64,000 nt of DNA. It comes from a virus. The notes under the pieces are model-generated. The model worked only from the letters and a program-made list of their open reading frames with translations, had not been told where the DNA came from and ran no database searches. The position numbers and the translations under genes were made by a program. The DNA is taken from positions 1-64,000 of the IMG/VR virus record IMGVR_UViG_3300034105_001128; one strand, written 5' to 3'. Shown one piece after another: positions 29,960 to 39,032 of this stretch. Each line of letters starts with the position of its first letter. Position 1 is the stretch's first letter.

Positions 29960-30831
29960 TTTGCCTCCTGAAATGGTGCGCAACGCTTACAGCCTACTGC
30001 AGGATCTGTGCTGCAGACCGGTGGTCGTTTATTATTTACTGCCCAAGCTACGTCTAAAGCCCTGTCAAAGATATCTTTAGTAAACTCTGGGTTGTATTGT
30101 ACTACGAATTCTTTGTACTCTTGGTTAGCCTTAAGCTCATAAATAAACACAATCTCTTTTGGAGCAGACTCAAACAGCCCCTCTTCAACCATTAGGTGAC
30201 AAAGATGTAGGTATACCTGCCCCTGTAGCTGATGGGAACGAAAAGGTGTTTTAATATTCTTCCATGCTTTTTCTACGTTGTCGTCTGCTTGTGCCATAAT
30301 AGCCGGGGCATCCATGCGGATACCTCCAGAACCAATTGACTTAATTTCAATTAAGCAGTCTTCTCCTAAACCCTTAATCCAACCATCAGCGTGACCACGG
30401 ATCATATGCTTATCGCTACGCAGAGAAACCTCTGCGTATTCTTTATTTACAAGTCCTTGAAGATCTTTAGATGTAGCCCAGGTATAATCCTTAGTTATAG
30501 GGTTGTACCACTTACCATATAGAACACCCATATCGTTAAACCACTTCTGCCATTTAGCATGAATTGTGTGGCCTTCAGCAAAGATAGATGCAAGGCGAGC
30601 CGGGGTCTTGTCACGAGTCTCTACGTAGTTACCATTAACAGCATGGTATTGCGCAAGTGCGCACCAATCATCTTTAATGATATCAGACGGATGAATATAA
30701 CTCATGTCACGATCATCAAATGGGCGAGTTAACACGTGGCGCTCTACAGCACCCATAAGTCGGGTTGTTCTTTTCTTTGTTTCTAAGAATGCTTTTAAAT
30801 CCTTACTAGCAATGGTTTTAGGTGTTGCCAT
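29956..30831 (-). CDS. Cas4/RecB-like Fe-S exonuclease
   Basis: 291 aa. RGHADGWIKG...CLIEIKS (about 150-175) carries the D and ExK of the PD-(D/E)xK nuclease core. Cys57 near the N-terminus and C273, C281, C284 at the C-terminus have the spacing of the [4Fe-4S] clasp in Cas4 and AddB. It should resect DNA in phage recombination with the RecA-like protein three genes upstream. There is no CRISPR array, so a CRISPR role is not implied. Confidence 0.82.
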   Translation of the reverse strand: MATPKTIASKDLKAFLETKKRTTRLMGAVERHVLTRPFDDRDMSYIHPSDIIKDDWCALAQYHAVNGNYVETRDKTPARLASIFAEGHTIHAKWQKWFNDMGVLYGKWYNPITKDYTWATSKDLQGLVNKEYAEVSLRSDKHMIRGHADGWIKGLGEDCLIEIKSIGSGGIRMDAPAIMAQADDNVEKAWKNIKTPFRSHQLQGQVYLHLCHLMVEEGLFESAPKEIVFIYELKANQEYKEFVVQYNPEFTKDIFDRALDVAWAVNNKRPPVCSTDPAVGCKRCAPFQEAK

Positions 30832-31150
30832 ACTTTCTGCCCTCTTTCTCTAACCACTCTTCTAAGGTTGTGCCTTTTTTCTTATACTTGCGTTGGGCTG
30901 CATTTCTTTCTCTATGCGACATTCCGCCAAAGATTCCGTGAAGCTCATTATTAATTATAGCCTCTTTAAGGCACTCTTGTCTAACCGGGCATGCCGGCCT
31001 ACCGTCTTTACCTAAACAGATTGCTTTAGCTTTGTCAGCTATGGGCTTATACAAAGCCTTATCTCGTGGAGGAAAAAATATCTCTGTGTCTTCTCCCTGA
31101 CACTTGGCTTCATATCTCCAGGTCCATGCTGGATCATCGCTATATCGCAT
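30818..31150 (-). CDS. WhiB-like Fe-S regulator (second)
   Basis: 110 aa. Cys17 with EIFFPPRD, then Cys45, CPVRQEC (54, 60) and GIFGGMSHRER, the turn and basic region of canonical WhiB proteins; the basic C-terminal tail (RKYKKKG) could contact DNA. This is the most canonical of the three copies. There is an insertion between the second and third cysteines (CLGKDGRPAC), also common in phage WhiBs. Placed inside the recombination block. Confidence 0.9.
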   Translation of the reverse strand: MRYSDDPAWTWRYEAKCQGEDTEIFFPPRDKALYKPIADKAKAICLGKDGRPACPVRQECLKEAIINNELHGIFGGMSHRERNAAQRKYKKKGTTLEEWLEKEGRKYGNT

Positions 31151-31467
31151 TACTCACCTTTTATTAAATTACGTAATTCAAAGAAATCCTCCTCTAATAG
31201 AACGACGTAATTCTCACCATCAAGGTGCAACCCTAGAACAGGCATACGACTGTCTAGAATTGCTTCAGTTGTAATCTTTTTTAAAACCTCTGACTTAATA
31301 GTCACAGATTTTTTACCGGTCCACTTATGCTCAATAAGGAGTTCGTCATCTCTAACGTCACCCTTACGTGACCAAAAAGCCCCGGAGGCAGCGCTGCGCT
31401 GGCCACCTGTAATCTTTTGCAATCGTTTTTCATGCTTTAACGATTGTTTTTGTCCTTCACTCTTCAT
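31150..31467 (-). CDS. Hjc-like resolvase (PDDEXK)
   Basis: 105 aa. SRKGDVRDDELLIEHKWTGK holds D and ExK catalytic residues; the following helix and LGLHLDGENYVVLLEEDF match small phage Holliday-junction resolvases. Position just downstream of the RecA-like recombinase fits. Overlaps both neighbours. Confidence 0.7.
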   Translation of the reverse strand: MKSEGQKQSLKHEKRLQKITGGQRSAASGAFWSRKGDVRDDELLIEHKWTGKKSVTIKSEVLKKITTEAILDSRMPVLGLHLDGENYVVLLEEDFFELRNLIKGE

Positions 31468-32515
31468 CTGTGCTTAGCATTAGGACTGGAGCAGACTTTA
31501 ACGTATCCATTACGGCAGTAGTCAGTTCAGTTCTTAACTCAATCTCTTCACGAAGTGAATCAATGAGGGCTTGAGCCCCCTGCCACTTACGGTCACCGTA
31601 ATACATCCAGCCACCACGACGATCTACAATTCCGTTAAGGATGGATAGGGCAACGATTTCTTTACCAGAATCATAACCCCCAGCATCAACTGGTCCTCCA
31701 TCAGAGAAGTAGAAGTCGAGGTAGGCTGTCTGCTGTGGAGGATAGGTCTTGTTCTTAATTGTGCGGACTCGGATTGTTTGCCCCACACGGCGCTTATCCT
31801 GTCCAGTGCCCACCTCTAGCCATTCATCGCGCTTTATTTCGCAACGAACGCTATACGCATAATCTTTACCAAGACCACCCGGTGTAGTACGAGGATCGCC
31901 GTGCATGACGCCAATCTTCATACGGTATTGATTAATCATCATGCCCAATACAGGGCGCTCTGATTCAATCAAATCTCTTTTAGTTGCTGATGCTACTTTT
32001 CGGAAGAATTTGTTGGTGATGAGTGCTCCTCGTCCAACAGTAAATTCATCCATTTCTTTCTCATCCTCTGCTCCAGGTACGAGGGCAGGTAGACTGTCAA
32101 TAACAACCATATCAACAGCTTTACTTTCCATGAATTTAATAACTGCTTCATACGCATTCTCCATACTGTTAGTTTCTACAAGAATAACTCGCTCAGTTAT
32201 AACGCCACAGAGCTCGGCGTATTTTGCATCGAAATCTTCTGCAGCAATCCACACTGCAGTAAAGTCTGGGTTTACTTTTTGGTTGGCGGCAATAGTTCTT
32301 AGAGCGATAGCTGTCTTACCATGTGATGCCTCGCCTACTAGTTCTACCCAACGATTCATAGGCCATCCACCACCTAGAACAACGTCTAGTGTTAGAGAAC
32401 CTGATGTGACACGTTGTGTAGCAACAACGTTATTGGCAGCAACTACTGTGTTTGCCCCGTACTTTTTATTTAGTTGGGCGACTACCTTTAGTGCGTCTGA
32501 ATTAATAACTGCCAT
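31457..32515 (-). CDS. RecA/UvsX-like recombinase
   Basis: 352 aa. Walker A GEASHGKT (about 61-68), VVIDSLPALVP (Walker B) and an MINQYRMKIG segment equal to RecA motif region; the overall order matches RecA-like phage recombinases. It would pair and exchange DNA strands for repair and recombination-primed replication. Full length; a C-terminal acidic end is typical. Overlaps the resolvase by 11 bases. Confidence 0.88.
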   Translation of the reverse strand: MAVINSDALKVVAQLNKKYGANTVVAANNVVATQRVTSGSLTLDVVLGGGWPMNRWVELVGEASHGKTAIALRTIAANQKVNPDFTAVWIAAEDFDAKYAELCGVITERVILVETNSMENAYEAVIKFMESKAVDMVVIDSLPALVPGAEDEKEMDEFTVGRGALITNKFFRKVASATKRDLIESERPVLGMMINQYRMKIGVMHGDPRTTPGGLGKDYAYSVRCEIKRDEWLEVGTGQDKRRVGQTIRVRTIKNKTYPPQQTAYLDFYFSDGGPVDAGGYDSGKEIVALSILNGIVDRRGGWMYYGDRKWQGAQALIDSLREEIELRTELTTAVMDTLKSAPVLMLSTDEE

Positions 32516-32904
32516 TATCCGATCCTATCTACGATTATGTTGGGGTTAAAACCTGATGTTCCTACTTGTTTTGCTGCAACTGTTGGTCCTGAACTTTGAC
32601 TTGGAAGCCCTGTTCCAGTCCCTGATTGTACCAGTGGATACCCACAGTCATAACAACGTTTTGCAGTGTTGCTTCCTGGGGATGACATATAGTTTCCTGA
32701 ATAACAGCCTGGACATGTTTCAGTGCTTCTAGAGCTAGCGGCTTTGCTCACTAACTGATCTTGAGCAGCATCGTAATCAACACGTACGGTTGGTTGATTA
32801 ACTGTTGCCCTGTACACGTTACTCGGCGCGGGACCTGTAGCAGGTGTAGAACTTTGAGTAGGCTTGTTATTTAATTTATTTGCCCACCAGTCATTGTTTG
32901 CCAT
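32515..32904 (-). CDS. zinc-ribbon hypothetical protein
   Basis: 129 aa from the ATG at 32904 (TGGAGCAAACA upstream; a second ATG four codons earlier is possible). A Pro/Ser/Thr-rich N-terminus precedes CPGC (about 65-68) and CYDCG (about 84-88), a zinc ribbon. The ATG overlaps the upstream gene by 14 bases. Acts perhaps as a DNA-binding adaptor for the recombinase; not recognised. Confidence 0.6.
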   Translation of the reverse strand: MANNDWWANKLNNKPTQSSTPATGPAPSNVYRATVNQPTVRVDYDAAQDQLVSKAASSRSTETCPGCYSGNYMSSPGSNTAKRCYDCGYPLVQSGTGTGLPSQSSGPTVAAKQVGTSGFNPNIIVDRIG

Positions 32905-33334
32905 TGTTTGCTCCATTTAGTTCAATTAACTCTAAGTTAAATAAGGTAGATACGCAAGAAAGTGAAGAGGATAATGCAACTAACCTAAACAATCTTTGAA
33001 GCGTTTCTGCGTCTTCCATAAAGTTTTCTTCTATTTGATTGTCTTCTAGCAAGTACGCAGCAACTGCAATTTTAGATGCTATATCTGCATGCGAGTCGAT
33101 AAGCGGAAGCAGCCTAGAAAATCGTTGTAAACGTTTTTCACTTGCTTGTTCTTCCATGTCAGCTACTTCGTCAGATATTGGGGGTAAGCCCATAGCGTTA
33201 GCTATGTCTTCTGCAGGCATGAGCATAGTATCATAAATTACTTGACGCATCAAAATAGGCAAAGAAACACTCAGCACCTTATCTGAATCACTAATTGACA
33301 CTCGTACTTTGTTTTTCTTTTTACGTCCAAACAT
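32891..33334 (-). CDS. helical hypothetical protein next to polymerase
   Basis: 147 aa from the ATG at 33334 overlapping the polymerase stop (TAATG). Basic N-terminus (FGRKKKNKVRV), the rest helical and acidic. Location between polymerase and recombinase suggests a replication accessory, but I recognise no family. Confidence 0.6.
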   Translation of the reverse strand: MFGRKKKNKVRVSISDSDKVLSVSLPILMRQVIYDTMLMPAEDIANAMGLPPISDEVADMEEQASEKRLQRFSRLLPLIDSHADIASKIAVAAYLLEDNQIEENFMEDAETLQRLFRLVALSSSLSCVSTLFNLELIELNGANNGKQ

Positions 33335-35310
33335 TATTTGGCGTCTCCCCATCGAGTAACCGTCGTAATATCCGCCAACATTGGGATATTAAGAGCGTTG
33401 ATTCCTTCCATAGCCTCACGAATCGCTGCCTCTGTTTCCCCAATAAGATCATTGGGAGTGACAGTAACTAATTCGTCATGGATCGTAAGAATTAGGTTTG
33501 ACCCGTCAGGAATCATTTTGTGTGCCCTAATCATAGCAAGCTTTATGAGATCTGCCGAAGACCCCTGAATAACCGTATTAAACGCCTGGCGTTCTGCCCT
33601 GGCACGTTCCCAAATCACAGAAGATCTAAGATCTGGCAGGTATCTACGGCGATTCATGTAGGTAAGGGCATATGGAACTGGGCCACGATTGCGGCTCTCC
33701 TGAATAACCCTCTTCTTGTATCGAGCTACAGAGGGGAACTTAGCAATAAACCCGTCTAGGAGTTCTCTAGCCTCATTGACAGAACAGCCGATAGAATCAG
33801 CAATCTTATCTGGACCTACACCGTATGCTAAAGATAGCACCAATTGCTTACCGGCTTTACGGTCTACCCCCATAGTAGTACCTACAGTTGTATAGATGTC
33901 CTCACCATTCATGTAGGCAGTACACATAATGCGGTCCTCACTAAAGGATGCAATAACACGTGGTTCAATCTGAGAGTAGTCAGCCACCACTAATGAGTGG
34001 CCTTCTGGTGCAACGAAAAGATTTCTAATCGCTTTACCATTTACAGTATGCGGAGCAGGCACATTCTGTAAATTAGGGTTGCGACTAGAAAATCTTCCCG
34101 TCTCTGCACCATATTGAATAAAGTCCGTGTGGATACGGCCATCAAGAAGTAGGCTCTTCTTTGCAACAGTCTTTGACTTACCAAGGAGCGTACGTGTAAT
34201 ATCCCCACCTAAATAGGGAATCACATAAGTTGTTAACAACTTATTTAGATCAGAATAATTGAGGAGCGCATCTACAAGAGCATCTTTTCCCGCAAACATT
34301 TTTAGTGCGGGTTCTGATACCGAATAGTCAGATACCGTTGATGGGGTGCCGGAATCCATGCGCTTCTCGCCGGCTGGTGTTAAAACTTTAGGGCGTAATC
34401 CACGTCCGCCTTCTTTTTTGCCTAAGAACAAAAGCTTTTGTTTTTCAGGAATACTGTTAATGTTAAAGGCTTTACCGGCAAGCTTATAGATCTCGCCCTT
34501 AGTTGTTTCTAATTGAACCTCTAAGTTGTCTTTTAACTTCTCTAGTTCAGAAACGTCAATGTCTGCGCCACGTAGCTCCATGTTGCAGATAACATCTAAT
34601 ACATCCATCTCTAAGTTAAATACTCCACGAAGCTTATCAGTGTCTAGTTGTTTAGAGTATTTAATCCAAAGCTTCCAGGTCCATTCTGCATCTAGTGCAG
34701 CGTAGGTTGCAACCTCTTCAAAGCTATATACCTCTACTTCTTTACCTACACCCTTCACCATCTCGTACCCAAACTCACGCTTAAGGCAATCATCTAGGCC
34801 AAGGTTATTACGATTTTGTGTGTTAAGAATAAACGCAGCATTAAGAGTACATGCGTATGGTTGTGCAGGTAAGGCGCCAAGATACTTGGTTACGCTCTGT
34901 AAATCGAACTTTAGGTTATGACCAATCTTAACCTTGTCGCTTGCAAATAGTGGGCGAAGTGCCTTAAACACTTCACCACGTGTTAACTGTTCAGGGCCTT
35001 CTGTAAAGATCTTCTTAGCTTTGCGCTCATCTTTACTATAGTCTGAGGGACGTAGTGGAAGGCCCTTAATGATACGGTCTTGTGCAGAAGGTAGCAAAGG
35101 ATATTCTGTTGTTACATATTCACCATTTGGGTGACCCATAGGAATAACATCTACGCGGTCGTACGTAGCAAAAGCAATCCACATAACAATATTTTGGCGT
35201 GGATCTCCGCGGTGGTCACCTACTGTTTCAACATCGTATACAAATGAGTCTACTTTATCGTAGGCAGAAATCATCTCTGCTAACTGGTCAAGTGTGGTAA
35301 CTATATTCAT
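33334..35310 (-). CDS. polA: family A DNA polymerase (3'-5' exo plus polymerase)
   Basis: 658 aa from the ATG at 35310 (TTTAGGAGAGCA upstream). Exonuclease motifs: DVE (26-28), GHNLKFDLQS and YAALDAEWTW. Polymerase motif A DYSQIEPR, motif B RKAGKQLVLSLAYG, motif C HDE. There is no 5'-nuclease domain. The residue equal to E. coli Phe762 is Leu492 here, so this is a Leu762-type viral PolA; such variants are linked to slower, more accurate synthesis. It should replicate the phage genome with the helicase, primase and SSB in this block. Confidence 0.93.
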   Translation of the reverse strand: MNIVTTLDQLAEMISAYDKVDSFVYDVETVGDHRGDPRQNIVMWIAFATYDRVDVIPMGHPNGEYVTTEYPLLPSAQDRIIKGLPLRPSDYSKDERKAKKIFTEGPEQLTRGEVFKALRPLFASDKVKIGHNLKFDLQSVTKYLGALPAQPYACTLNAAFILNTQNRNNLGLDDCLKREFGYEMVKGVGKEVEVYSFEEVATYAALDAEWTWKLWIKYSKQLDTDKLRGVFNLEMDVLDVICNMELRGADIDVSELEKLKDNLEVQLETTKGEIYKLAGKAFNINSIPEKQKLLFLGKKEGGRGLRPKVLTPAGEKRMDSGTPSTVSDYSVSEPALKMFAGKDALVDALLNYSDLNKLLTTYVIPYLGGDITRTLLGKSKTVAKKSLLLDGRIHTDFIQYGAETGRFSSRNPNLQNVPAPHTVNGKAIRNLFVAPEGHSLVVADYSQIEPRVIASFSEDRIMCTAYMNGEDIYTTVGTTMGVDRKAGKQLVLSLAYGVGPDKIADSIGCSVNEARELLDGFIAKFPSVARYKKRVIQESRNRGPVPYALTYMNRRRYLPDLRSSVIWERARAERQAFNTVIQGSSADLIKLAMIRAHKMIPDGSNLILTIHDELVTVTPNDLIGETEAAIREAMEGINALNIPMLADITTVTRWGDAK

Positions 35311-35328
35311 TGCTCTCCTAAAGTTAAT

Positions 35329-35371
35329 GTGAGGGGCCCGTAGAAAGGAGGTCAAAAACCGGGCCCCTCAC
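35329..35371. promoter_or_regulatory. 12-bp hairpin between SSB and polymerase
   Basis: GTGAGGGGCCCG (35329-35340) pairs perfectly with CGGGCCCCTCAC (35360-35371) around 19 bases. No T-run follows on the minus strand. It may partly terminate or act as an RNase barrier, raising SSB over polymerase levels. Confidence 0.55.
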
Positions 35372-35383
35372 TTGATGGGTTAT

Positions 35384-36073
35384 TTAGTTAGCTGACGCAA
35401 TTTCACGAGCAATCTCAGCCAATTCAGCCTTGGTGGACGTATGGAGAGCGTCTGGTCCAAGTGGCTTCATAGTCTTGATTAACTCAGCGGCAGCAACAGG
35501 ATCAATTTCCCATTCCTCAGCAAGGTCACGTTCCTTCACAGGAACAATTGAGTAAGAAGTCTTTGTCCCCTGACCAGACTTACTTACTGCCCAATATAGG
35601 TCAGCGCGATTAAGTGGGCCTGTCTTCGTATTTGAAGCAAGCTTTTCAAGCTGACCGCATAAGCGAACCCCGACAACCATTAACTGGAGTTGTGGATCCT
35701 CATCAGAAAGATTAAGGACGGTAAAGGCAAACTTTGGATCCGGCTTGCTACCTACAGCAATTAGTGGATCGTCTTCACCAATACTAATGAATGACTTTTT
35801 ACCTGGACGGTTTACCCAATGCTGCATAAATGCCATTGGTTCGTCTGAGATAAATTTAATAAGTTGGACATCTTCGTCAAAACGGAAATCCGTTGCGAAT
35901 GCCTTTGTAGACTTGGCTACGGCAGTCTTTGCTGCCTTCCAGCCTGTCTGAATGACAGATGAGCGTTCTGGAACTTCGTTCTCATCTTCTTGGACAAATA
36001 GATCTTCATCTGCTGGTGCAGCGTATGAATCTACGTTTGGAACTGGCTTTGATATTTTTAACGATGTGCTCAT
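35384..36073 (-). CDS. SSB-like single-strand DNA-binding protein
   Basis: 229 aa. W-K-A-A-K-T-A-V core start, then FRFDEDVQLIKFISDEPMAF, HWVNRPGKKSFISIG and a beta-rich middle fit the ssDNA-binding protein class of actinophages (not the E. coli type). The acidic N-terminus (DEDLFVQEDENEVPE) is unusual in that SSB acidic tails are normally C-terminal. GAAAGGATGCGCC precedes the ATG. A 6-bp AGATTC/GAATCT hairpin lies upstream (36106-36121). Confidence 0.7.
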   Translation of the reverse strand: MSTSLKISKPVPNVDSYAAPADEDLFVQEDENEVPERSSVIQTGWKAAKTAVAKSTKAFATDFRFDEDVQLIKFISDEPMAFMQHWVNRPGKKSFISIGEDDPLIAVGSKPDPKFAFTVLNLSDEDPQLQLMVVGVRLCGQLEKLASNTKTGPLNRADLYWAVSKSGQGTKTSYSIVPVKERDLAEEWEIDPVAAAELIKTMKPLGPDALHTSTKAELAEIAREIASAN

Positions 36074-36134
36074 GGCGCATCCTTTCGGTAGTTGGCTGAT
36101 AGCTGAGATTCGGTTGAATCTTTACGCTAGGTAG

Positions 36135-36602
36135 TTAGTTAGTTTCTTGCTCATGGATTTTCTTCCATGTTTCCATCAGTTCAATTGATAGATCATGGTG
36201 TTTATTCCAATCAATCCTGGGAACATCAATCAGTCCCCGAGACTCAAAGCTTGCAACAGTTGCTTCGATAATTGTTTTACTGTACATCCGCCATCCGGGC
36301 TTCTTTACACCTTTAACAATTATTGACTTTAGGCGATAGGGTGCACGTGGTATAAAACCTTTTCGTTCCCAAAGCCTCAAAGTAACTATCGGTCTGCCTA
36401 ATGCGAGACACAATGACCCCGCACTATATAATTCTACCACGTTTCCATTAGGTAGAGTTTTTACCTGAGGATTCTCATCCCAGGAACCTTCTTGTATTAC
36501 TTTTTTAGGTTTAGCATTTGGATTTACGGCACGACGCTTTTTCTTAGAGCCTGGATAATAATCATCCAAACTCTTAAATAAGTTGTCTACCTGATCTGTC
36601 AT
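36135..36602 (-). CDS. MerR-like helix-turn-helix protein
   Basis: 155 aa. YSAGSLCLALGRPIVTLRLW-ERKGFIPRAPYRL is a MerR-type winged helix (helix, turn, ERKGFIP wing). A basic N-terminus (SKKKRRAVNPNAKPKK) precedes it. It is unlikely to be a metal sensor since no Cys sensor region exists; a DNA-binding regulator or replication accessory is likelier. Preceded by a GGGATGAC site weakly. Confidence 0.7.
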   Translation of the reverse strand: MTDQVDNLFKSLDDYYPGSKKKRRAVNPNAKPKKVIQEGSWDENPQVKTLPNGNVVELYSAGSLCLALGRPIVTLRLWERKGFIPRAPYRLKSIIVKGVKKPGWRMYSKTIIEATVASFESRGLIDVPRIDWNKHHDLSIELMETWKKIHEQETN

Positions 36603-36610
36603 GTCATCCC

Positions 36611-37039
36611 TTATTTTATGTAGAACGCGTATGAAACTTTCTTAGTAAACATAGCATCAATATCTTCTTCTGCTAAAAGACCTTCGTATAGGCAAGCCAT
36701 TACTTCTGCTTCATCTAGCATAGGGATCATCTTATAGCAACGCTCTGACAAACCTTTTTCACTAAGAATAGTGTTTGCTGAGTCTTCGTTAAGTGATTGA
36801 GATACTTTGCGCTGACGTTGTAGAGATGTAACCCCATCTACCTCAAAAGGTAGTGTAAGCCAAATATGGCCTTTTTCGTCTGGCTCACCCTCTTCGTCAA
36901 CAATGTCTGAAAGCTCGGCCTGAATTGATGACCGCTCTTTATCCATATCGGCAATGCGACGCTTTAATGCTACAAAGCTCGCAACCTTATTCATAAAGGT
37001 GTTGTTCTGTGGATCTTCTTTTTCTATAACTTTAGGCAT
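36611..37039 (-). CDS. coiled-coil hypothetical protein
   Basis: 142 aa. Residues 14-48 are a coiled coil (MNKVASFVALKRRIADMDKE), followed by a beta region (GHIWLTLPFEVDG) and a helical end. GGAGGGAAAAAC precedes the ATG. Actinophage proteins of this plan flank polymerase/SSB genes, but none I can name. Confidence 0.6.
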   Translation of the reverse strand: MPKVIEKEDPQNNTFMNKVASFVALKRRIADMDKERSSIQAELSDIVDEEGEPDEKGHIWLTLPFEVDGVTSLQRQRKVSQSLNEDSANTILSEKGLSERCYKMIPMLDEAEVMACLYEGLLAEEDIDAMFTKKVSYAFYIK

Positions 37040-37071
37040 ATGTTTTTCCCTCCGTTATATATTTTAGCCGA

Positions 37072-37230
37072 TTATTCGACAGAACGCAAATCGTTAATAT
37101 ACGCCTCTAAGGCCTTAATAATGACATCTGTGACGGTACGACCCTCAGAGAAAGCTTTGGCTTTAACGGCCTCCCAGAGGTCGCTAGAGACACGTATGGT
37201 ACGTGTAGGGGTCTTAGGTGCATTAGGCAT
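37072..37230 (-). CDS. ribbon-helix-helix DNA-binding protein
   Basis: 52 aa. TRTIRVSSDLWEAVKAKAFS-EGRTVTDVIIKALEAYI is a complete Arc/MetJ-type RHH: one strand (RTIRVS) and two helices around a GRTVT turn. Expected to dimerise and bind a short operator, giving local repression. No Shine-Dalgarno; TAGAAT ends six bases before the ATG, so the message may be leaderless. Lies between the coiled-coil gene and the SNF2-like helicase. Confidence 0.75.
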   Translation of the reverse strand: MPNAPKTPTRTIRVSSDLWEAVKAKAFSEGRTVTDVIIKALEAYINDLRSVE

Positions 37231-37236
37231 AGAAAT

Positions 37237-37242
37237 ATTCTA
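37237..37242 (-). promoter_or_regulatory. -10 element for leaderless RHH gene
   Basis: TAGAAT on the minus strand, six bases before the ATG at 37230. The -35 region (CATTTT at 17 bases) is poor, so this is tentative. Confidence 0.35.
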
Positions 37243-38823
37243 TACCGAAATCTCTTCTAAAAATGCCCTAAGTGTCCCAACAGTCAAGTTAACGCCACCC
37301 TCTGTATTTATGCCTTCACCATCAATTATTGCATTAGCTACGGCCATCTTCTGCACCAGCATTGCGTGCTGACGCTCTTCGATAGACCCCTGCATTAAGA
37401 AGTCTTGAATAACAATTGAAGGCCAAGTACTAGAGGCCCTTCGTATACGCCCATTACGTTGTAGCGCCAAACCTGCGTTCCACGGAAGGTCGTAATTAAT
37501 AAGTAGGTTAGCCTGAGGGAGATCCACGCCATAGCCACCGGCGTCAGAACTAATAAGTATACGGCAACTTGGGTCAGTTTGGAAAGTGACTTTAGCAATC
37601 TCTTTAGCTTTAGCATCTAGTTCTCCAGTATAAATTTGTGGTGAATACTTTTCAAGACTTTTTTCAAGTAGCCTAACCATGTGAACATAGCTAGTGAAAA
37701 TAACAATTTTGTTTCCTTCATAACTATCTAAAAACTCAGAAACATATTTCTCAAGGGCTGTTGCTTTAGGATGCGCTTTAAGAGGAGCAAGCTTACCGCC
37801 TTCATCTAAATCATTTATATATTTAGACCCGGCGTCGTTGTCTTTACGGTATTTGCCTGCAGAGTTAGACAGTAGGGCGGGAGCATCGCAAAGCATTCTT
37901 AATGCCGTTAACTTAGACATAATCTTGCCCTTCATAGCATTTGCGGCATCGTTTTGGTTTTCTCCAGAGTAGTGGGAAAACAAATCAAATGAGCTACCAA
38001 AATCATCTATAGCATTATCTAAATCGTCTAGTATCTCTCTAACAATCTGTCTATACAGAACTGCTCCTGCACGGTCAAACTCCACCAAGATAGGCTCTGC
38101 AAAAATTGTATCCGGTAAGTAGGGTGCAACATCTGGATCTTGTTGACGTTTGCGTACAGACGCGGTTGCTAAAGTCTTAGCTAATGTAGAAAGATTTCTA
38201 TATTTTTCTACTCCACCAAAGTGATTACGCACAATAAAAGTCTTATCAAATAAATCAAATCTTCCTAATACTTTAGGATCGATAAACTGCATAATGCTGT
38301 ACAGTTCTTCAGGCTTACCGTTTTCAATAGGTGTGCCTGTCAGAGCAAACTTAACTGGGCTAGTAAGTTTCTTTACTTGCTTTGATCGTTTTGATCTGAA
38401 GCTTTTGATAGCTGTCGCTTCGTCGCACACCACGAATCCTCGTGCAAGGTGCTGGACATAGTCCCAGTCGTTAACCACCTGCTCATAGTTGAGAATGACA
38501 TAATCAGTGAGCGAATGCCCCCAGTCGGCCGCCTCAGTGTACTGGAGCGCTCTTTGTTTTGGCGTTCCATCAATGACCACAACGTTTGCAGCGTCATCTG
38601 TAAATTTCCTAATCTGTTCTGCCCACTGATACTTCAATGAGGATAGGCAAACAATAATACCAGGTTCAGTTATCTTTCCAAGGTCTTTAAGCTCTTCAAG
38701 TGCAGCAATAGTCAGGACAGTTTTACCCAAGCCAAGGTCGTAGGCCACAAGCATCTTCTTGCGGTCTACCATAGCCTCTACAGCCTCTACCTGGTAGGGA
38801 AGAAGGGTCCCGGTGAAGGTCAT
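37240..38823 (-). CDS. SNF2/DEAH-type DNA helicase
   Basis: 527 aa. Motif I DLGLGKT, motif II DEAT, motif III ALTGTP, and later motifs V (SSDAGGYGVDL) and VI (QRNGRIRR) in a SNF2-like layout. Such phage enzymes translocate on dsDNA and remodel forks or recombination intermediates; T4 UvsW is a functional analogue, though not a close match. Overlaps the membrane-protein gene by 4 bases. Confidence 0.87.
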   Translation of the reverse strand: MTFTGTLLPYQVEAVEAMVDRKKMLVAYDLGLGKTVLTIAALEELKDLGKITEPGIIVCLSSLKYQWAEQIRKFTDDAANVVVIDGTPKQRALQYTEAADWGHSLTDYVILNYEQVVNDWDYVQHLARGFVVCDEATAIKSFRSKRSKQVKKLTSPVKFALTGTPIENGKPEELYSIMQFIDPKVLGRFDLFDKTFIVRNHFGGVEKYRNLSTLAKTLATASVRKRQQDPDVAPYLPDTIFAEPILVEFDRAGAVLYRQIVREILDDLDNAIDDFGSSFDLFSHYSGENQNDAANAMKGKIMSKLTALRMLCDAPALLSNSAGKYRKDNDAGSKYINDLDEGGKLAPLKAHPKATALEKYVSEFLDSYEGNKIVIFTSYVHMVRLLEKSLEKYSPQIYTGELDAKAKEIAKVTFQTDPSCRILISSDAGGYGVDLPQANLLINYDLPWNAGLALQRNGRIRRASSTWPSIVIQDFLMQGSIEERQHAMLVQKMAVANAIIDGEGINTEGGVNLTVGTLRAFLEEISV

Positions 38824-39032
38824 GCGTCACGTCTCCAACGTAAAAATGATTTGATGTAGACGACTGTGTATGCAACAGCTGCAAATATAAATCCGTATTG
38901 ATCAGTGGTCACTGCGTAGATAATCCACAAGCATTCGTTGAATATGAGCCATAACCATGCCCATTTCTTTTTACGACCTACAAAGTAGATACCTGTAACG
39001 CCAATTGTTGCCAATACATATGACCACATCAT
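38820..39032 (-). CDS. PnuC-like small membrane protein
   Basis: 70 aa, three membrane spans (about 5-20, 23-40, 45-62). YVLATIGVTGIYFVGRKKKW, WLIFNECLWIIYAV and a terminal RWRRDA follow short phage proteins related to the PnuC nicotinamide-riboside transporter family, which would raise NAD precursors. It is far shorter than bacterial PnuC, so function is uncertain. Overlaps the dNMP kinase by 4 bases. Confidence 0.6.
   Translation of the reverse strand: MMWSYVLATIGVTGIYFVGRKKKWAWLWLIFNECLWIIYAVTTDQYGFIFAAVAYTVVYIKSFLRWRRDA

Noticed and set aside
29956-30831. CRISPR adaptation gene (cas4)
   Set aside because: Cas4-like fold only; no array, Cas1 or Cas2 in the window. A recombination exonuclease fits the neighbours better.
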